Assembly: GCA_934630485.1 (NCBI GenBank)
Contig: CAKTWD010000002.1
Coordinates: 1 to 56,752, forward strand
Origin: an uncultured Eggerthellaceae bacterium
Lineage (GTDB): Bacteria > Actinomycetota > Coriobacteriia > Coriobacteriales > Eggerthellaceae
Length of the DNA stretch: 56,752 bases
Direction of reading: 5' to 3'
Shown: positions 43,396 to 51,032 of the stretch, piece by piece
Layout: each line of letters starts with the position of its first letter
How positions within the stretch are numbered: the stretch's first letter is position 1
Notes under the pieces: generated by a model
The model's input: the letters and a program-made list of their open reading frames with translations, nothing else
Told to the model about the DNA's origin: nothing
Databases searched by the model: none
Program-made: the position numbers and the translations under genes

Positions 43396-43405
43396 GTCAA
43401 CTCCC

Positions 43406-43822
43406 CTATTTATCCGAATTGACATTGTGCAGTTCAGGGTCGTTAGCACCGTGGCAGTCCCAGCAATACAACTCCACGTTAGCGTTCTCGTGGCACTTGT
43501 TGCAGAACTCCTCGGGGTTCGAATGGCACTTCAGGCAGGTGTCGTCGAGGCTCTTCTCGTAAACCTTGCCGTTGGAGCTGACGTACATGGTCTCGCCACC
43601 GCGAACGACCTCGTCACGCCACTCGTTCAGAAGCTGCATATGATGCTCGCGCATCCAGTCAGCGTCCTCAACGCACTGCTTATCAGTCATCGCGTTGATC
43701 TCGGGGGTGTCAAGGCTCACCTCAACAGCGTCGGCCTTGTGACCCGCGTTAACAGCAAACGGGATGAGCAGCAAAACGCATGCGACTACGATGAAAAGGA
43801 TAATCTTCGCTTTTTTGCTCAT
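43406..43822 (-). CDS. dsrJ: DsrJ, triheme cytochrome c
   Basis: 138 aa with an N-terminal membrane anchor (IILFIVVACVLLLIPFAVNA) and three CxxCH heme sites: CLKCH, CNKCH, CWDCH. Cys50 in DKQCVEDADW is a candidate for the cysteine heme ligand known in DsrJ of purple sulfur bacteria; this is inferred by position only. The start codon shares a base with the dsrK stop (TAATG). Cytochrome c maturation genes are not in the window. Confidence 0.95.
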   Translation of the reverse strand: MSKKAKIILFIVVACVLLLIPFAVNAGHKADAVEVSLDTPEINAMTDKQCVEDADWMREHHMQLLNEWRDEVVRGGETMYVSSNGKVYEKSLDDTCLKCHSNPEEFCNKCHENANVELYCWDCHGANDPELHNVNSDK

Positions 43823-45453
43823 TATTCAGACACCTCCGCGTTAGCAGGCTCTTCCTTCTGCGGAAGATCCTCAAGACGCATATTGAGCGTACGATGATCG
43901 TTCTCGTCAAGGATGAGTGCATTTGCAACGAGCTCGTGGACGCCGGTGACCCTGGTACCAGGTACCCAGTAATCCATGAGAGGCGGAAGGACAACGCGGT
44001 CGATAGCGCAGATGTTCGCCAAGGTGTTGACACCGAAGCGATCGCGGACCGAGCGAACTGCCTCTGCACGGGGGAAGCCGCCGCGCATACGAAGCTCCAT
44101 GTTCTCGCCGGCGTTCAGGCCAGCACCACCGCCGCAGCACAGCGTCTTCTCACGGATGGTCTCTTCAGGCATCTCGTAGAAGTTGTTGCAGACGGCCTTG
44201 ATGATCTCGCGGGGCTCATCGAGGATGCCCATGCCGCGGGACGTGTTGCAGGAGTCATGGAACGTGACGATCAGGTCATCGTTGCGGCTCTTGTCGAACT
44301 TGAGCTTGTTGTGGTGGATGAGGTCGGCGGTGAACTCGATGATGTGGATCATCTTCGTGGAAGCCGCGTTCTCGAACTTGGTGCCGGTAATGGGCGAAAC
44401 CGGGACCTCCAACCAGTCAGCCGGGCCGTTCCAGGTGTCCATGTACTGGTTCATAACGCGCCACATGTGGCCGCACTCGCCTCCCAGGATCCACTTAACG
44501 CCCAGACGCTCGGACTCGGCGTAGATCTTGGAGTTCAGTCGCTTCGCCATCTCGTTGGTGGTGAAGAAGCCGAAGTTACCGCCCTCAGAAGCATAGGTGC
44601 TCAGGGTGTAGTCGACGCCAAGGTGCTCCAACAAGGTGATGTAACCCATGAAAGTGAAGATGCCGGGCTCGGCGTAAATGTCGCCGGACGGGGCAACGAG
44701 CAGGATCTCTGCGCCCTTGCGGTTGAACGAAGGCTCGTAATGATGACCCGTGATGTCCTCGAGGTCGTCCATGAACATCTCAACGTTGCTGATAATTGTC
44801 TGGGGCTCAAGGCCAACGTGGTTGCCCTTCATGTAGCAGTTGGCAACAGGACCAGCGATCCAGTCGGTGTTCATGCCAAGCTTGTTGAAGATCTCGCGGC
44901 CCATCATCGTGATCTCAGCCTGGTCGATGCCATAGGGGCAGAACAGGGAACAACGACGGCACTCGGTGCACTGATAGAAGTAGTACCACCATTCTTTGAG
45001 CACGTCCTCAGTGAGGTCGCGTGCGCCAACCAGCTTGCCGAAGAGCTTGCCGGAGGTGGTGAAGTAACGCTTGTAGACCGAACGCATGAGCTCAGCGCGA
45101 AGAACAGGCATGTTCTTCGGGTCGCCGGTGCCCATGTAGAAGTGGCACTTGTCAGCGCATGCGCCGCAGCGAACGCAGATGTCCATGAACAGGCGGAACG
45201 AGCGATACTTCTTGAGCAGGTCGGCCATCGTGTCGAGCACGATTTCCTTCCAGTTCTCAGGAAGATGCCAATCTTCCTCATTCGGAGCCCAGACGTGGCC
45301 GTTCGGGAAGTCGATCGGCTTCAACCAATCGGGCTTAACGGCGTAGCAGTACATGCCCTCTTTGAACTCGACCTTAGTGTCCATCCACTCCTTTTCAGGG
45401 GCGGAAAGATCAATGGAGTCACGAATCTCCTGAGGTTTAGGAGTCTTTGCCAT
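43822..45453 (-). CDS. dsrK: DsrK, HdrD-like iron-sulfur protein of the Dsr membrane complex
   Basis: 543 aa; cytoplasmic catalytic subunit thought to reduce the DsrC trisulfide. Two [4Fe-4S] ferredoxin sites are CVRCGACADKC (Cys93, 96, 99, 103) and CTECRRCSLFC. A cysteine-rich CCG domain has DSCN...LCCGGGAG, and GGECGH lies upstream. The last pair of the CCG motif reads C-A-I-D, not CxxC, in NICAIDR. It starts 2 bp after the dsrM stop. Confidence 0.95.
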   Translation of the reverse strand: MAKTPKPQEIRDSIDLSAPEKEWMDTKVEFKEGMYCYAVKPDWLKPIDFPNGHVWAPNEEDWHLPENWKEIVLDTMADLLKKYRSFRLFMDICVRCGACADKCHFYMGTGDPKNMPVLRAELMRSVYKRYFTTSGKLFGKLVGARDLTEDVLKEWWYYFYQCTECRRCSLFCPYGIDQAEITMMGREIFNKLGMNTDWIAGPVANCYMKGNHVGLEPQTIISNVEMFMDDLEDITGHHYEPSFNRKGAEILLVAPSGDIYAEPGIFTFMGYITLLEHLGVDYTLSTYASEGGNFGFFTTNEMAKRLNSKIYAESERLGVKWILGGECGHMWRVMNQYMDTWNGPADWLEVPVSPITGTKFENAASTKMIHIIEFTADLIHHNKLKFDKSRNDDLIVTFHDSCNTSRGMGILDEPREIIKAVCNNFYEMPEETIREKTLCCGGGAGLNAGENMELRMRGGFPRAEAVRSVRDRFGVNTLANICAIDRVVLPPLMDYWVPGTRVTGVHELVANALILDENDHRTLNMRLEDLPQKEEPANAEVSE

Positions 45454-45455
45454 GG

Positions 45456-46448
45456 TTACTCATCACCATCCAACGGTAGTCCGAGCTTCTTCATCTTCTC
45501 GCCGAACTCTTCCTCGTACTCCTGGTAAGAGTGAACCTTAACCGGGTAGTTCCACGGGTTGACATGGCGGACTGCACGGCTGTTGTTCGGCATATTCCTG
45601 GTCGGGCTGAAGAAAATGCCCGCAGCGTGCATAAGCTTGCTGAAGGGGAAGTACGCCATAAGGACGCACACGCAAGTGAGATGCATATACAGGATGGGAG
45701 CGATGCTCTCGCCCGCAACGGGGTGGAACGTGACGAGACCCATGGTCACTTCTTTGACGGCAGTGATGTCAACCCTGACGCCGTAGCGCATGACGATGCC
45801 GGTGATGGCGATGGTCAGAAGCAGAGCAACCGGGAAGTAGTCCATGGGCTGGGAGATGTAGCGAATACGCGGGGCCACGACGCGGCGGAAGAACAGGAAC
45901 ACAAGGCCCGCCATGATCAGAACGTCGGTCAAGTAGACGATAGGAAGACCGATCTGGAACATTCCGTCGAACGCCTCGAGAAAGCCCAGCCATGCCGGAA
46001 CGGGGTCGAGGAACAGACGGAGGTGACGCAGGACGATAATGAACATAGACCAATGGAAGGCCAGTGCACCAAGCCAGAGCCACTTGGAAGAGCCGATATG
46101 CAGACCGTCTTCGGTCTTCTCAGCCTTAGCGCCACGGAACAGCGACCTGAAGGTCAGAACCTCAAGTGCCATACGGGCAACGACACCCCAGTAGGTGAAC
46201 GGGTTGTCGACTTTGGCCTGCTTGATCCAAGGCAGGCTCTTCTGCTGTCCGCCAGTCGTGGGGATAGCGAAAGGCACGTCACTCTTGCCCCAACGCACGA
46301 TGCGGATAATGAAACCCACAAAGAAGCATGCGATGGCTGCATACGGAAGCACGACTCCGAAGAACGTGTACAGATGCAGACAAGCGGTGCCAACCCACGC
46401 GGCGAAAACGATAGCGAGGACCATCACGAGGGGTCCGAGAATTTTCAT
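45456..46448 (-). CDS. dsrM: DsrM, diheme b-type membrane subunit
   Basis: 330-aa membrane protein related to nitrate reductase gamma subunit (NarI). It has about six membrane segments and conserved histidines for heme b, for example FHWSMFIIVLRH and MHLTCVCVLMAYFP. It oxidises menaquinol and passes electrons to DsrK. It follows the RsbRD_N-like gene by 1 bp. Confidence 0.95.
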   Translation of the reverse strand: MKILGPLVMVLAIVFAAWVGTACLHLYTFFGVVLPYAAIACFFVGFIIRIVRWGKSDVPFAIPTTGGQQKSLPWIKQAKVDNPFTYWGVVARMALEVLTFRSLFRGAKAEKTEDGLHIGSSKWLWLGALAFHWSMFIIVLRHLRLFLDPVPAWLGFLEAFDGMFQIGLPIVYLTDVLIMAGLVFLFFRRVVAPRIRYISQPMDYFPVALLLTIAITGIVMRYGVRVDITAVKEVTMGLVTFHPVAGESIAPILYMHLTCVCVLMAYFPFSKLMHAAGIFFSPTRNMPNNSRAVRHVNPWNYPVKVHSYQEYEEEFGEKMKKLGLPLDGDE

Positions 46449-46449
46449 C

Positions 46450-46956
46450 TTAAAATTCCCCCATCTCTTTCTGTGCGTTGTTGAATACTCTCTCTAAAGC
46501 GTCCGTCTTACGCTTCAACTCGTTGAAGCGAATCGAGTTCAGCTTCTCGCGGCTAAGAACGTAATCCTCGAACGCTACAAGGACGACTTCATCGATACGC
46601 GAGTTGATGTTCTGAGCTTCCTCGGAGTTTGCATCGAAGTCTCCCAAATTCGATGCAACCAGCGAACGAAGCTGCGTAAAAGGCTTAAGCGTCTCGGACG
46701 GCGACGAATTCCACAGCGCAACCAGCTGACAGAGATCGTTGAGCTTCGAATCGAAGCCCTCGCCCTTCTCACCGCTAAGCACGAATTCAACCACTTCGCG
46801 CGCTGCACCGTCTACATGAAACGCGGAAGGGTTTCGAAAGCGCCGGGAACTGATGTTCCCGGCGAAATCGTCAGAATCGAATGCAGGATCGAACTTGGCA
46901 CACCATTCGCGAATGATGACTTCCTTCGGTTCGCCTGCAGCGACCTTCTTGAACAT
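46450..46956 (-). CDS. RsbRD_N-domain-like protein upstream of dsrM
   Basis: 168 aa, soluble, all-helical. The pattern NPSAF near residue 43 and CQLVALWNSSPSETLKPFTQLRSLV (split: CQLVALWNSS then PSETLKPF, about 82-100) match the N-terminal domain of RsbRD (a stressosome co-antagonist). There is no STAS domain. Genes of this type are known beside dsrMKJOP in sulfate reducers, with no assigned function. The start ATG 46956 has AGGA-like bases upstream. It is cotranscribed with dsrMKJOP. Confidence 0.6.
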   Translation of the reverse strand: MFKKVAAGEPKEVIIREWCAKFDPAFDSDDFAGNISSRRFRNPSAFHVDGAAREVVEFVLSGEKGEGFDSKLNDLCQLVALWNSSPSETLKPFTQLRSLVASNLGDFDANSEEAQNINSRIDEVVLVAFEDYVLSREKLNSIRFNELKRKTDALERVFNNAQKEMGEF

Positions 46957-47020
46957 GAAACAATTCCTCTCTCATTTGCCTTTATCAGGCAAACCCACCC
47001 AGATGAATCGGTTCCTGTTC

Positions 47021-47248
47021 TTATTTGTCCTCGGGCTCGGGAACCTTGCCCTTGAGAGCGACGAACGTGGTGGTGATGTACAGATACTCAACCAAGTCCT
47101 CGGCGGCGAGCTCCTTGATGGCCAGGTCGACAGCGCCCTTACGCTCGTCGATAGCCTTGGCGATTTCCTTGCTCTTAGCCTTCTCGATGGTGCCCAGATA
47201 ATCCAAAACCTTCTGCTTGATTACGGGATCTGCAGGTCCTTTGTCCAT
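47021..47248 (-). CDS. dsrD: DsrD
   Basis: 75-aa winged-helix protein. KQKVLDYLGTIEKAKSKEIAKAI and a long C-terminal wing strand YLYITTTFVALKGK match DsrD. Known work on DsrD indicates it increases DsrAB activity. The start has GGAGTG nearby. It lies 64 bp upstream of the RsbRD_N gene. DsrD is normally found in organisms that reduce sulfite rather than oxidise sulfur. Confidence 0.9.
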   Translation of the reverse strand: MDKGPADPVIKQKVLDYLGTIEKAKSKEIAKAIDERKGAVDLAIKELAAEDLVEYLYITTTFVALKGKVPEPEDK

Positions 47249-47325
47249 GACAACACTCCTATCTGTGCTGAACTTATACGCGTTTACGCATAGTGCTATA
47301 AACTAGTTAATCATACAGCCTTTCC

Positions 47326-47406
47326 CGTTGAGATACTTTGCTCAACGAAGGCTATAAGCTATTCCAATAGCGCAATAGCCTGTGGCATTAGCATGCAACA
47401 GGCTAT
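47326..47406 (-). promoter_or_regulatory. Cluster of inverted repeats upstream of dsrD
   Basis: Two hairpins: CGTTGAG/CTCAACG (47326-47347) and ATAGCCTGT/ACAGGCTAT (47375-47406). GGCTATAAGCTATT lies between them and can pair with the second hairpin's arm, so alternative folds are possible. Neither has a U tract on the minus strand. Confidence 0.5.
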
Positions 47407-47440
47407 CGAAAGCGGCGTATCTCTCACGCAGGAGGCAAGA

Positions 47441-47824
47441 CTACATGCCCCACTTCCTGGTGTACTCACTGAAAATGACGAAGTCCTCTCCAGTGAAGCC
47501 GGCGGCGTTGAGCGCCGGAAGGATATCCTCGTACTTCACAGCGTCGGACTCCATGTAAACGCCCTCCGAGCGCGGAATGACCTCCCAATCAGGATCCATT
47601 TTGAGCAGGAAAGACATCAGCTCTGCGCACCGGTTGATGCGCTTATCGGCGTACGCGGCAAGCGCCTTTACCTGATCAGGAGTAACGTCCGTGCCATCGA
47701 TGTAATCGCCCCATTGCGTTTGATCCTTGCTCCCGCTGTTGCTTCGCTCTTGGAAGAACGGCAGGAAAAAGCATGTTTCTGAGGTGCAAAGACATGCGAT
47801 GTCGTCGTTAGGATCGGCAGCCAT
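47441..47824 (-). CDS. Unrecognised 127-aa protein between dsrB and dsrD
   Basis: Not recognised. Acidic and aromatic-rich soluble protein with no signal or membrane segment. The N-terminus holds C-L-C-TSET-C (residues 11-18), a CxC-x4-C cluster that could bind metal or be redox active, followed by FFLPFFQER. A helical segment (TPDQVKALAAYADKRINRCAE) with a fourth Cys and a conserved-looking C-terminal AGFTGEDFVIFSEYTRKWGM (split at 109-127) follow. The start ATG 47824 has a perfect GGAGG. It lies between the dsrAB terminator and dsrD, in the same direction, so it is very likely part of the Dsr system. Confidence 0.8.
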   Translation of the reverse strand: MAADPNDDIACLCTSETCFFLPFFQERSNSGSKDQTQWGDYIDGTDVTPDQVKALAAYADKRINRCAELMSFLLKMDPDWEVIPRSEGVYMESDAVKYEDILPALNAAGFTGEDFVIFSEYTRKWGM

Positions 47825-47858
47825 CGATTCCTCCATACATTAGTAGCTCGTTTAGGCA

Positions 47859-47902
47859 TAAAAAATCCGGACTACCCCCTTGAATAAGGAAGTAGCCCGG
47901 AT
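47859..47902 (-). terminator. Terminator after ferredoxin-dsrAB
   Basis: Arms ATCCGG-ACTAC / GTAG-CCCGGAT on the two sides of a 16-base loop. On the minus strand it is followed by TTTTTTAT. Strong terminator 10 bp downstream of dsrB. Confidence 0.85.
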
Positions 47903-47910
47903 GGCAACGA

Positions 47911-48969
47911 CTAGTACTTGAACGCTGCGGACGTACGGAACGTCTCGCGAGAGAAGATGTAATCGTCGATGAGCTTATCGGAGAACGGAATACCGGTAAC
48001 CTCAAAGAACTTCTCCCAGCCGATACGCTCGATCCAGTCGCCCAGACGCTCGCCCTTGCGGCCACCCTCGATCCAGCACTCGACGATGTTGCGGATAGCA
48101 GCAACAGTCTCGGGCCAGCGAGGAGCGGTGTTGGGGAGGTACGGGATGACCATGCGAGAGAACGCAGGAGCCGTACGGGCGTTAGCGACCTTGCCGCCAA
48201 CCAGAATGGCGATGCCGTCGTTGACCTCGTCGATGATGTGCATACCAGGCGACATGGTGTAGCAGTTGCCGCAGTACATGCACTTGGACTCGACGACCTT
48301 GACGCTCTTGTTCTTGGGATCGGGGCGGATAGCACCGGTCGGGCAGCAAGCAACGAGAGACGGGATCTCGGTGGTCTTGCGGATGGTCTCATGGTCGATA
48401 CGCGGAGCGGTACGATGGATGCCGACGATGGCGATGTCGGAGCAGTGAGCAGCACCGCACATGTTCAAGCAGCAAGCCATGGAGATGTGCAGCTTAGCGG
48501 GCAGCTTGTCGTCGGAAACGAAGTACTCGTAAAGGTCGTCCATGACAGCCTTGACGACGCCGGAAGCGTCGGTAGCAGGCGTGTGGCAGTGAACCCAGCC
48601 CTGGGTGTGGACGATGTTGGTCAGAGAGTGACCAGTACCGCCAACAGGGTAACCGAGCTTCTCGACATCCTCGATCAGCGGATCGATGTTAGCCTCGTCG
48701 GTGACCAGGAACTCGATGTTGTTGCGCGTAGTGAAGCGCAGGTAGCCATCGCAGTACTTGTCAGCGAGGTCGCAGATCTCGCGGATGTTGTCGATAGCCA
48801 TCAGGCGGGGCTGGCCTGCACGAACAGTGTACAGGTTGCCCGAAGGACCGATGTGCTTGACGACGCCCGGCTTAACGAACTCGTGGTCTTCCCACTTGCC
48901 GTAGTTCTCTTCGACGATCGGCGGGATCATCTCTTTATAATTCATTGGGCCTTGGTCAGTGATAGCCAA
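47911..48969 (-). CDS. dsrB: Dissimilatory sulfite reductase, beta subunit
   Basis: 352 aa; binds the catalytic siroheme-[4Fe-4S]. QGWVHCHTPATDASG and SMACCLNMCGAAHC provide the cluster cysteines. The ferredoxin domain shows ACCPTGAIRP and SKCMYCGNCYTMSPGM. The start is probably TTG 48969, eight bases after AAGGGGTG; ATG 48945 (MNYKEMI) is the alternative. Cotranscribed with dsrA, 65 bp upstream. Confidence 0.97.
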   Translation of the reverse strand: MAITDQGPMNYKEMIPPIVEENYGKWEDHEFVKPGVVKHIGPSGNLYTVRAGQPRLMAIDNIREICDLADKYCDGYLRFTTRNNIEFLVTDEANIDPLIEDVEKLGYPVGGTGHSLTNIVHTQGWVHCHTPATDASGVVKAVMDDLYEYFVSDDKLPAKLHISMACCLNMCGAAHCSDIAIVGIHRTAPRIDHETIRKTTEIPSLVACCPTGAIRPDPKNKSVKVVESKCMYCGNCYTMSPGMHIIDEVNDGIAILVGGKVANARTAPAFSRMVIPYLPNTAPRWPETVAAIRNIVECWIEGGRKGERLGDWIERIGWEKFFEVTGIPFSDKLIDDYIFSRETFRTSAAFKY

Positions 48970-49034
48970 TTAAATTCACCCCTTCTTATAGTAGCGATCA
49001 GCTTGCTAAAAGCTTGTCGCGTGGATTCCTACGA

Positions 49035-50246
49035 TTACTCGGCTGCTTCTTCTTCCGGACGGGCCTCAACCTCGTCGGGCTGCCAGAACACGTAGGGGTT
49101 AGCACGCGGACGCCAAACCATCTGAGGAACAGCAGGCATATCGATACCACGGAGGAACTCGCCCATACCCATACGGTAAATGGTCTCACCAAGACGCTCG
49201 CGGGTCTTGCCGTTCTCGTCCCACCAATCCCAGATGTTGTTCACGAGTTCCTTGAACTCGTCGTAAGGGGACTCCATCTTCATGAAGGGAACGAGGACCC
49301 AAGCCATGAACGGGGACTTGACGATGGTGGATTTAGCGCCAACCAGGATGGTAGCGCCCTTCTCCTTGCCCTGCTTGATTGCACGGCCCATGGTGTTGAT
49401 GCAGTGCATGCAGCGGGTGCAGTTAGGAGCATCGACGGAGAGCTCGCCGGTCTCCTTGTCGTAAGTGAGGCACTTGGTGGGGCACTTGTGCGCAACAGCA
49501 GCAACGTCCATGCCAGCCTCGGCGTACTTCTTCACCTCGTCGTTGTCGATGGTGATGGAGTCGCGCCAAGTACCGATGACGGCGATGTCAGCACGAGCGC
49601 CGGCGCCAACGCAGTCGTTTGCGCAGCCGGCCATCTTGATCTTGGACTTGTACGGCCACATCGGGCGATGCAGCTCGTCCTGCCACTCGTTGGTGATGTC
49701 GGTGCACATGTCCAGCGTGTCGTAGCAAGCATGCTCGCAGTAGCCAGGGCCGACGCAGGCAACGGGGGTACGAAGGTCGGAACCAGAACCGCCGAGGTCG
49801 ATCTCTTCCTCAGAGAACTCGTCGAAGGTCGGCTGAAGCTCTTCGGTCTTGCAGCCCAGCATAACCAGGTCGCCGCAGGTGCCATGAACGTTGGTCAGGC
49901 CAGAACCGTGCTTCTCCCAAATGTCGCAGATGGTACGCAGCTTAGCGGTGTTGTAGAAGAAGCCGCTCGGCGCGTTAAGACGCATGGTGTGGAACTCGGC
50001 CAGATGAGGATACTGATCAGCCAGCTGGCTGTAACGGCCGACGACGCCTCCGCCGTAGCCCTTAACGCCGACGATGCCGCCGTGCTTCCAGTAACCCTTC
50101 TTGGTTTCGTAGGAGAGCTCGAGCTGGTTCAACAGGTCGTTGGACATCTCGTTCTTCGCAGCTGCGGTCTTGATCTCCTTGACGAAGCTGGGCCAAGGAC
50201 CCTTCTCGAGTTCGTCAAGCAGCGGAGTATTTCCGTATTCAGCCAT
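49035..50246 (-). CDS. dsrA: Dissimilatory sulfite reductase, alpha subunit
   Basis: 403 aa. The siroheme-side cluster cysteines are in ACVGPGYCEHAC (CxxxxxC) and AGCANDCVGAG (CxxxC). A ferredoxin insert has CPTKCLTY and NCTRCMHCINTMG. With DsrB and DsrC it reduces sulfite by stages to DsrC-trisulfide. The start MAEYGNTP at 50246 has GAAAGGGG upstream. It is preceded by a ferredoxin gene 42 bp away. Confidence 0.97.
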   Translation of the reverse strand: MAEYGNTPLLDELEKGPWPSFVKEIKTAAAKNEMSNDLLNQLELSYETKKGYWKHGGIVGVKGYGGGVVGRYSQLADQYPHLAEFHTMRLNAPSGFFYNTAKLRTICDIWEKHGSGLTNVHGTCGDLVMLGCKTEELQPTFDEFSEEEIDLGGSGSDLRTPVACVGPGYCEHACYDTLDMCTDITNEWQDELHRPMWPYKSKIKMAGCANDCVGAGARADIAVIGTWRDSITIDNDEVKKYAEAGMDVAAVAHKCPTKCLTYDKETGELSVDAPNCTRCMHCINTMGRAIKQGKEKGATILVGAKSTIVKSPFMAWVLVPFMKMESPYDEFKELVNNIWDWWDENGKTRERLGETIYRMGMGEFLRGIDMPAVPQMVWRPRANPYVFWQPDEVEARPEEEAAE

Positions 50247-50288
50247 AACGCCCCTTTCTCGCAATTCGTTTACTTAACTTGAGGAATC

Positions 50289-50477
50289 TTACATCTCGGT
50301 GACCAGGCAAGCGCCAGCCGGGCAGACGGTGACGCAGGTCTGGCAACCCAGGCACTCCATCTCATCGCCGGAAACGAAAGCATGACCATCCTCGAAGCCC
50401 AGGATGTGTGCAGGGCAAGCCTCATGGCACTCACCGCAACCGACGCAAGCATCCTCATCGATAGAAATCATATACAT
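50289..50477 (-). CDS. 2[4Fe-4S] ferredoxin
   Basis: 62 aa with two canonical clusters, CVGCGECHEACP (Cys11, 14, 17, 21) and CLGCQTCVTVCP. Start at ATG 50477 with GAGGAGGGG. First gene of the dsrAB transcript, so it is a likely electron donor to DsrAB. Confidence 0.95.
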   Translation of the reverse strand: MYMISIDEDACVGCGECHEACPAHILGFEDGHAFVSGDEMECLGCQTCVTVCPAGACLVTEM

Positions 50478-50608
50478 GAGGACCCCTCCTCTCTCTGTTA
50501 CTCTCTCTCATTTGACCCATACGGCTACTTGAAATGCGCCTTCTCTCACAAAGACGCGTTTACATACATAGCTCTGATTGCATTTCACCACGAACAACCC
50601 CCGTATGG

Positions 50609-50637
50609 AAAATATCCAAGTTTAATCGTGGTATCAA
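50609..50637 (-). promoter_or_regulatory. Candidate promoter of ferredoxin-dsrAB
   Basis: On the minus strand TTGATA (50637-50632), a 17-bp spacer and TATTTT (50614-50609). The leader to the ferredoxin start is about 125 bases. Confidence 0.5.
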
Positions 50638-50854
50638 TCCAACCTATTGCGAATGTTAGCACCTGTTCAGAGCGCTCATTCGCAGGTAAGTTAATCACAG
50701 CATAGTATTTCGTAATAACCGCAATCAAAGGTGATTATAACCTACATTACACACTTCACGGCGTCGCTTTTCAGCAACTTGAGTCACTCTTAGGATTGCA
50801 TAAGTGCGCCGGCCACGCTTCACCGGTTTAAGCTGCGTGCCCCTATGAATGCAA

Positions 50855-50887
50855 GAATCCCGCACCTGCTTTGCAGATGCGGGATTC
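50855..50887 (-). terminator. Hairpin downstream of the second DsrK-like gene
   Basis: GAATCCCGCA/TGCGGGATTC arms (10 bp) with a 13-base loop, then TTGCATT on the minus strand. Likely end of the 53.5-51.0 kb operon, though the U tract is poor. Confidence 0.55.
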
Positions 50888-50920
50888 GTTGATTGCAGAC
50901 GAGACTCTACGATCCGAGCG

Positions 50921-51032
50921 GCTACGCGGCTCTTGCGGTTTGGCTACGCCAAAACGCAATCCCGCGGCCTAACCTTTTGGGCTACGCGGCTCTTGCGGTT
51001 TGGCTACGCCAAAACGCAATCCCGCGGCCTAA
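50921..51032. repeat. 60-bp tandem duplication with internal hairpins
   Basis: Two copies (50921-50972, 50981-51032) of a 52-bp sequence at period 60, separated by CTTTTGGG-like spacer. Each copy has a hairpin TTTGGC-TAC-GCCAAA inside GCG...CGC. The right copy ends in the stop codon of the DsrK-like gene. Confidence 0.9.

Larger units (their letters stand above)
50478..51028. other. 551-bp intergenic region, dsrAB promoter and repeats
   Basis: Holds the promoter of the ferredoxin-dsrAB operon (50609-50637), AT-rich sequence 50680-50760, a hairpin at 50855-50887 and a 60-bp tandem repeat at 50921-51032. No gene is supported. Confidence 0.6.

Noticed and set aside
43894..45528. 544-aa plus-strand open frame opposite dsrK
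   Set aside because: Antisense shadow of dsrK, which has all its cluster motifs in the other frame.
32251..50477. Full sulfate-reduction island
   Set aside because: No sat, aprAB or qmoABC were seen; only sulfite-level genes are present, so sulfate reduction is not supported from this window.
50921..51032. Possible CRISPR array
   Set aside because: Only two copies with an 8-bp spacer, and the repeat contains its own hairpin. No cas genes anywhere in the window.
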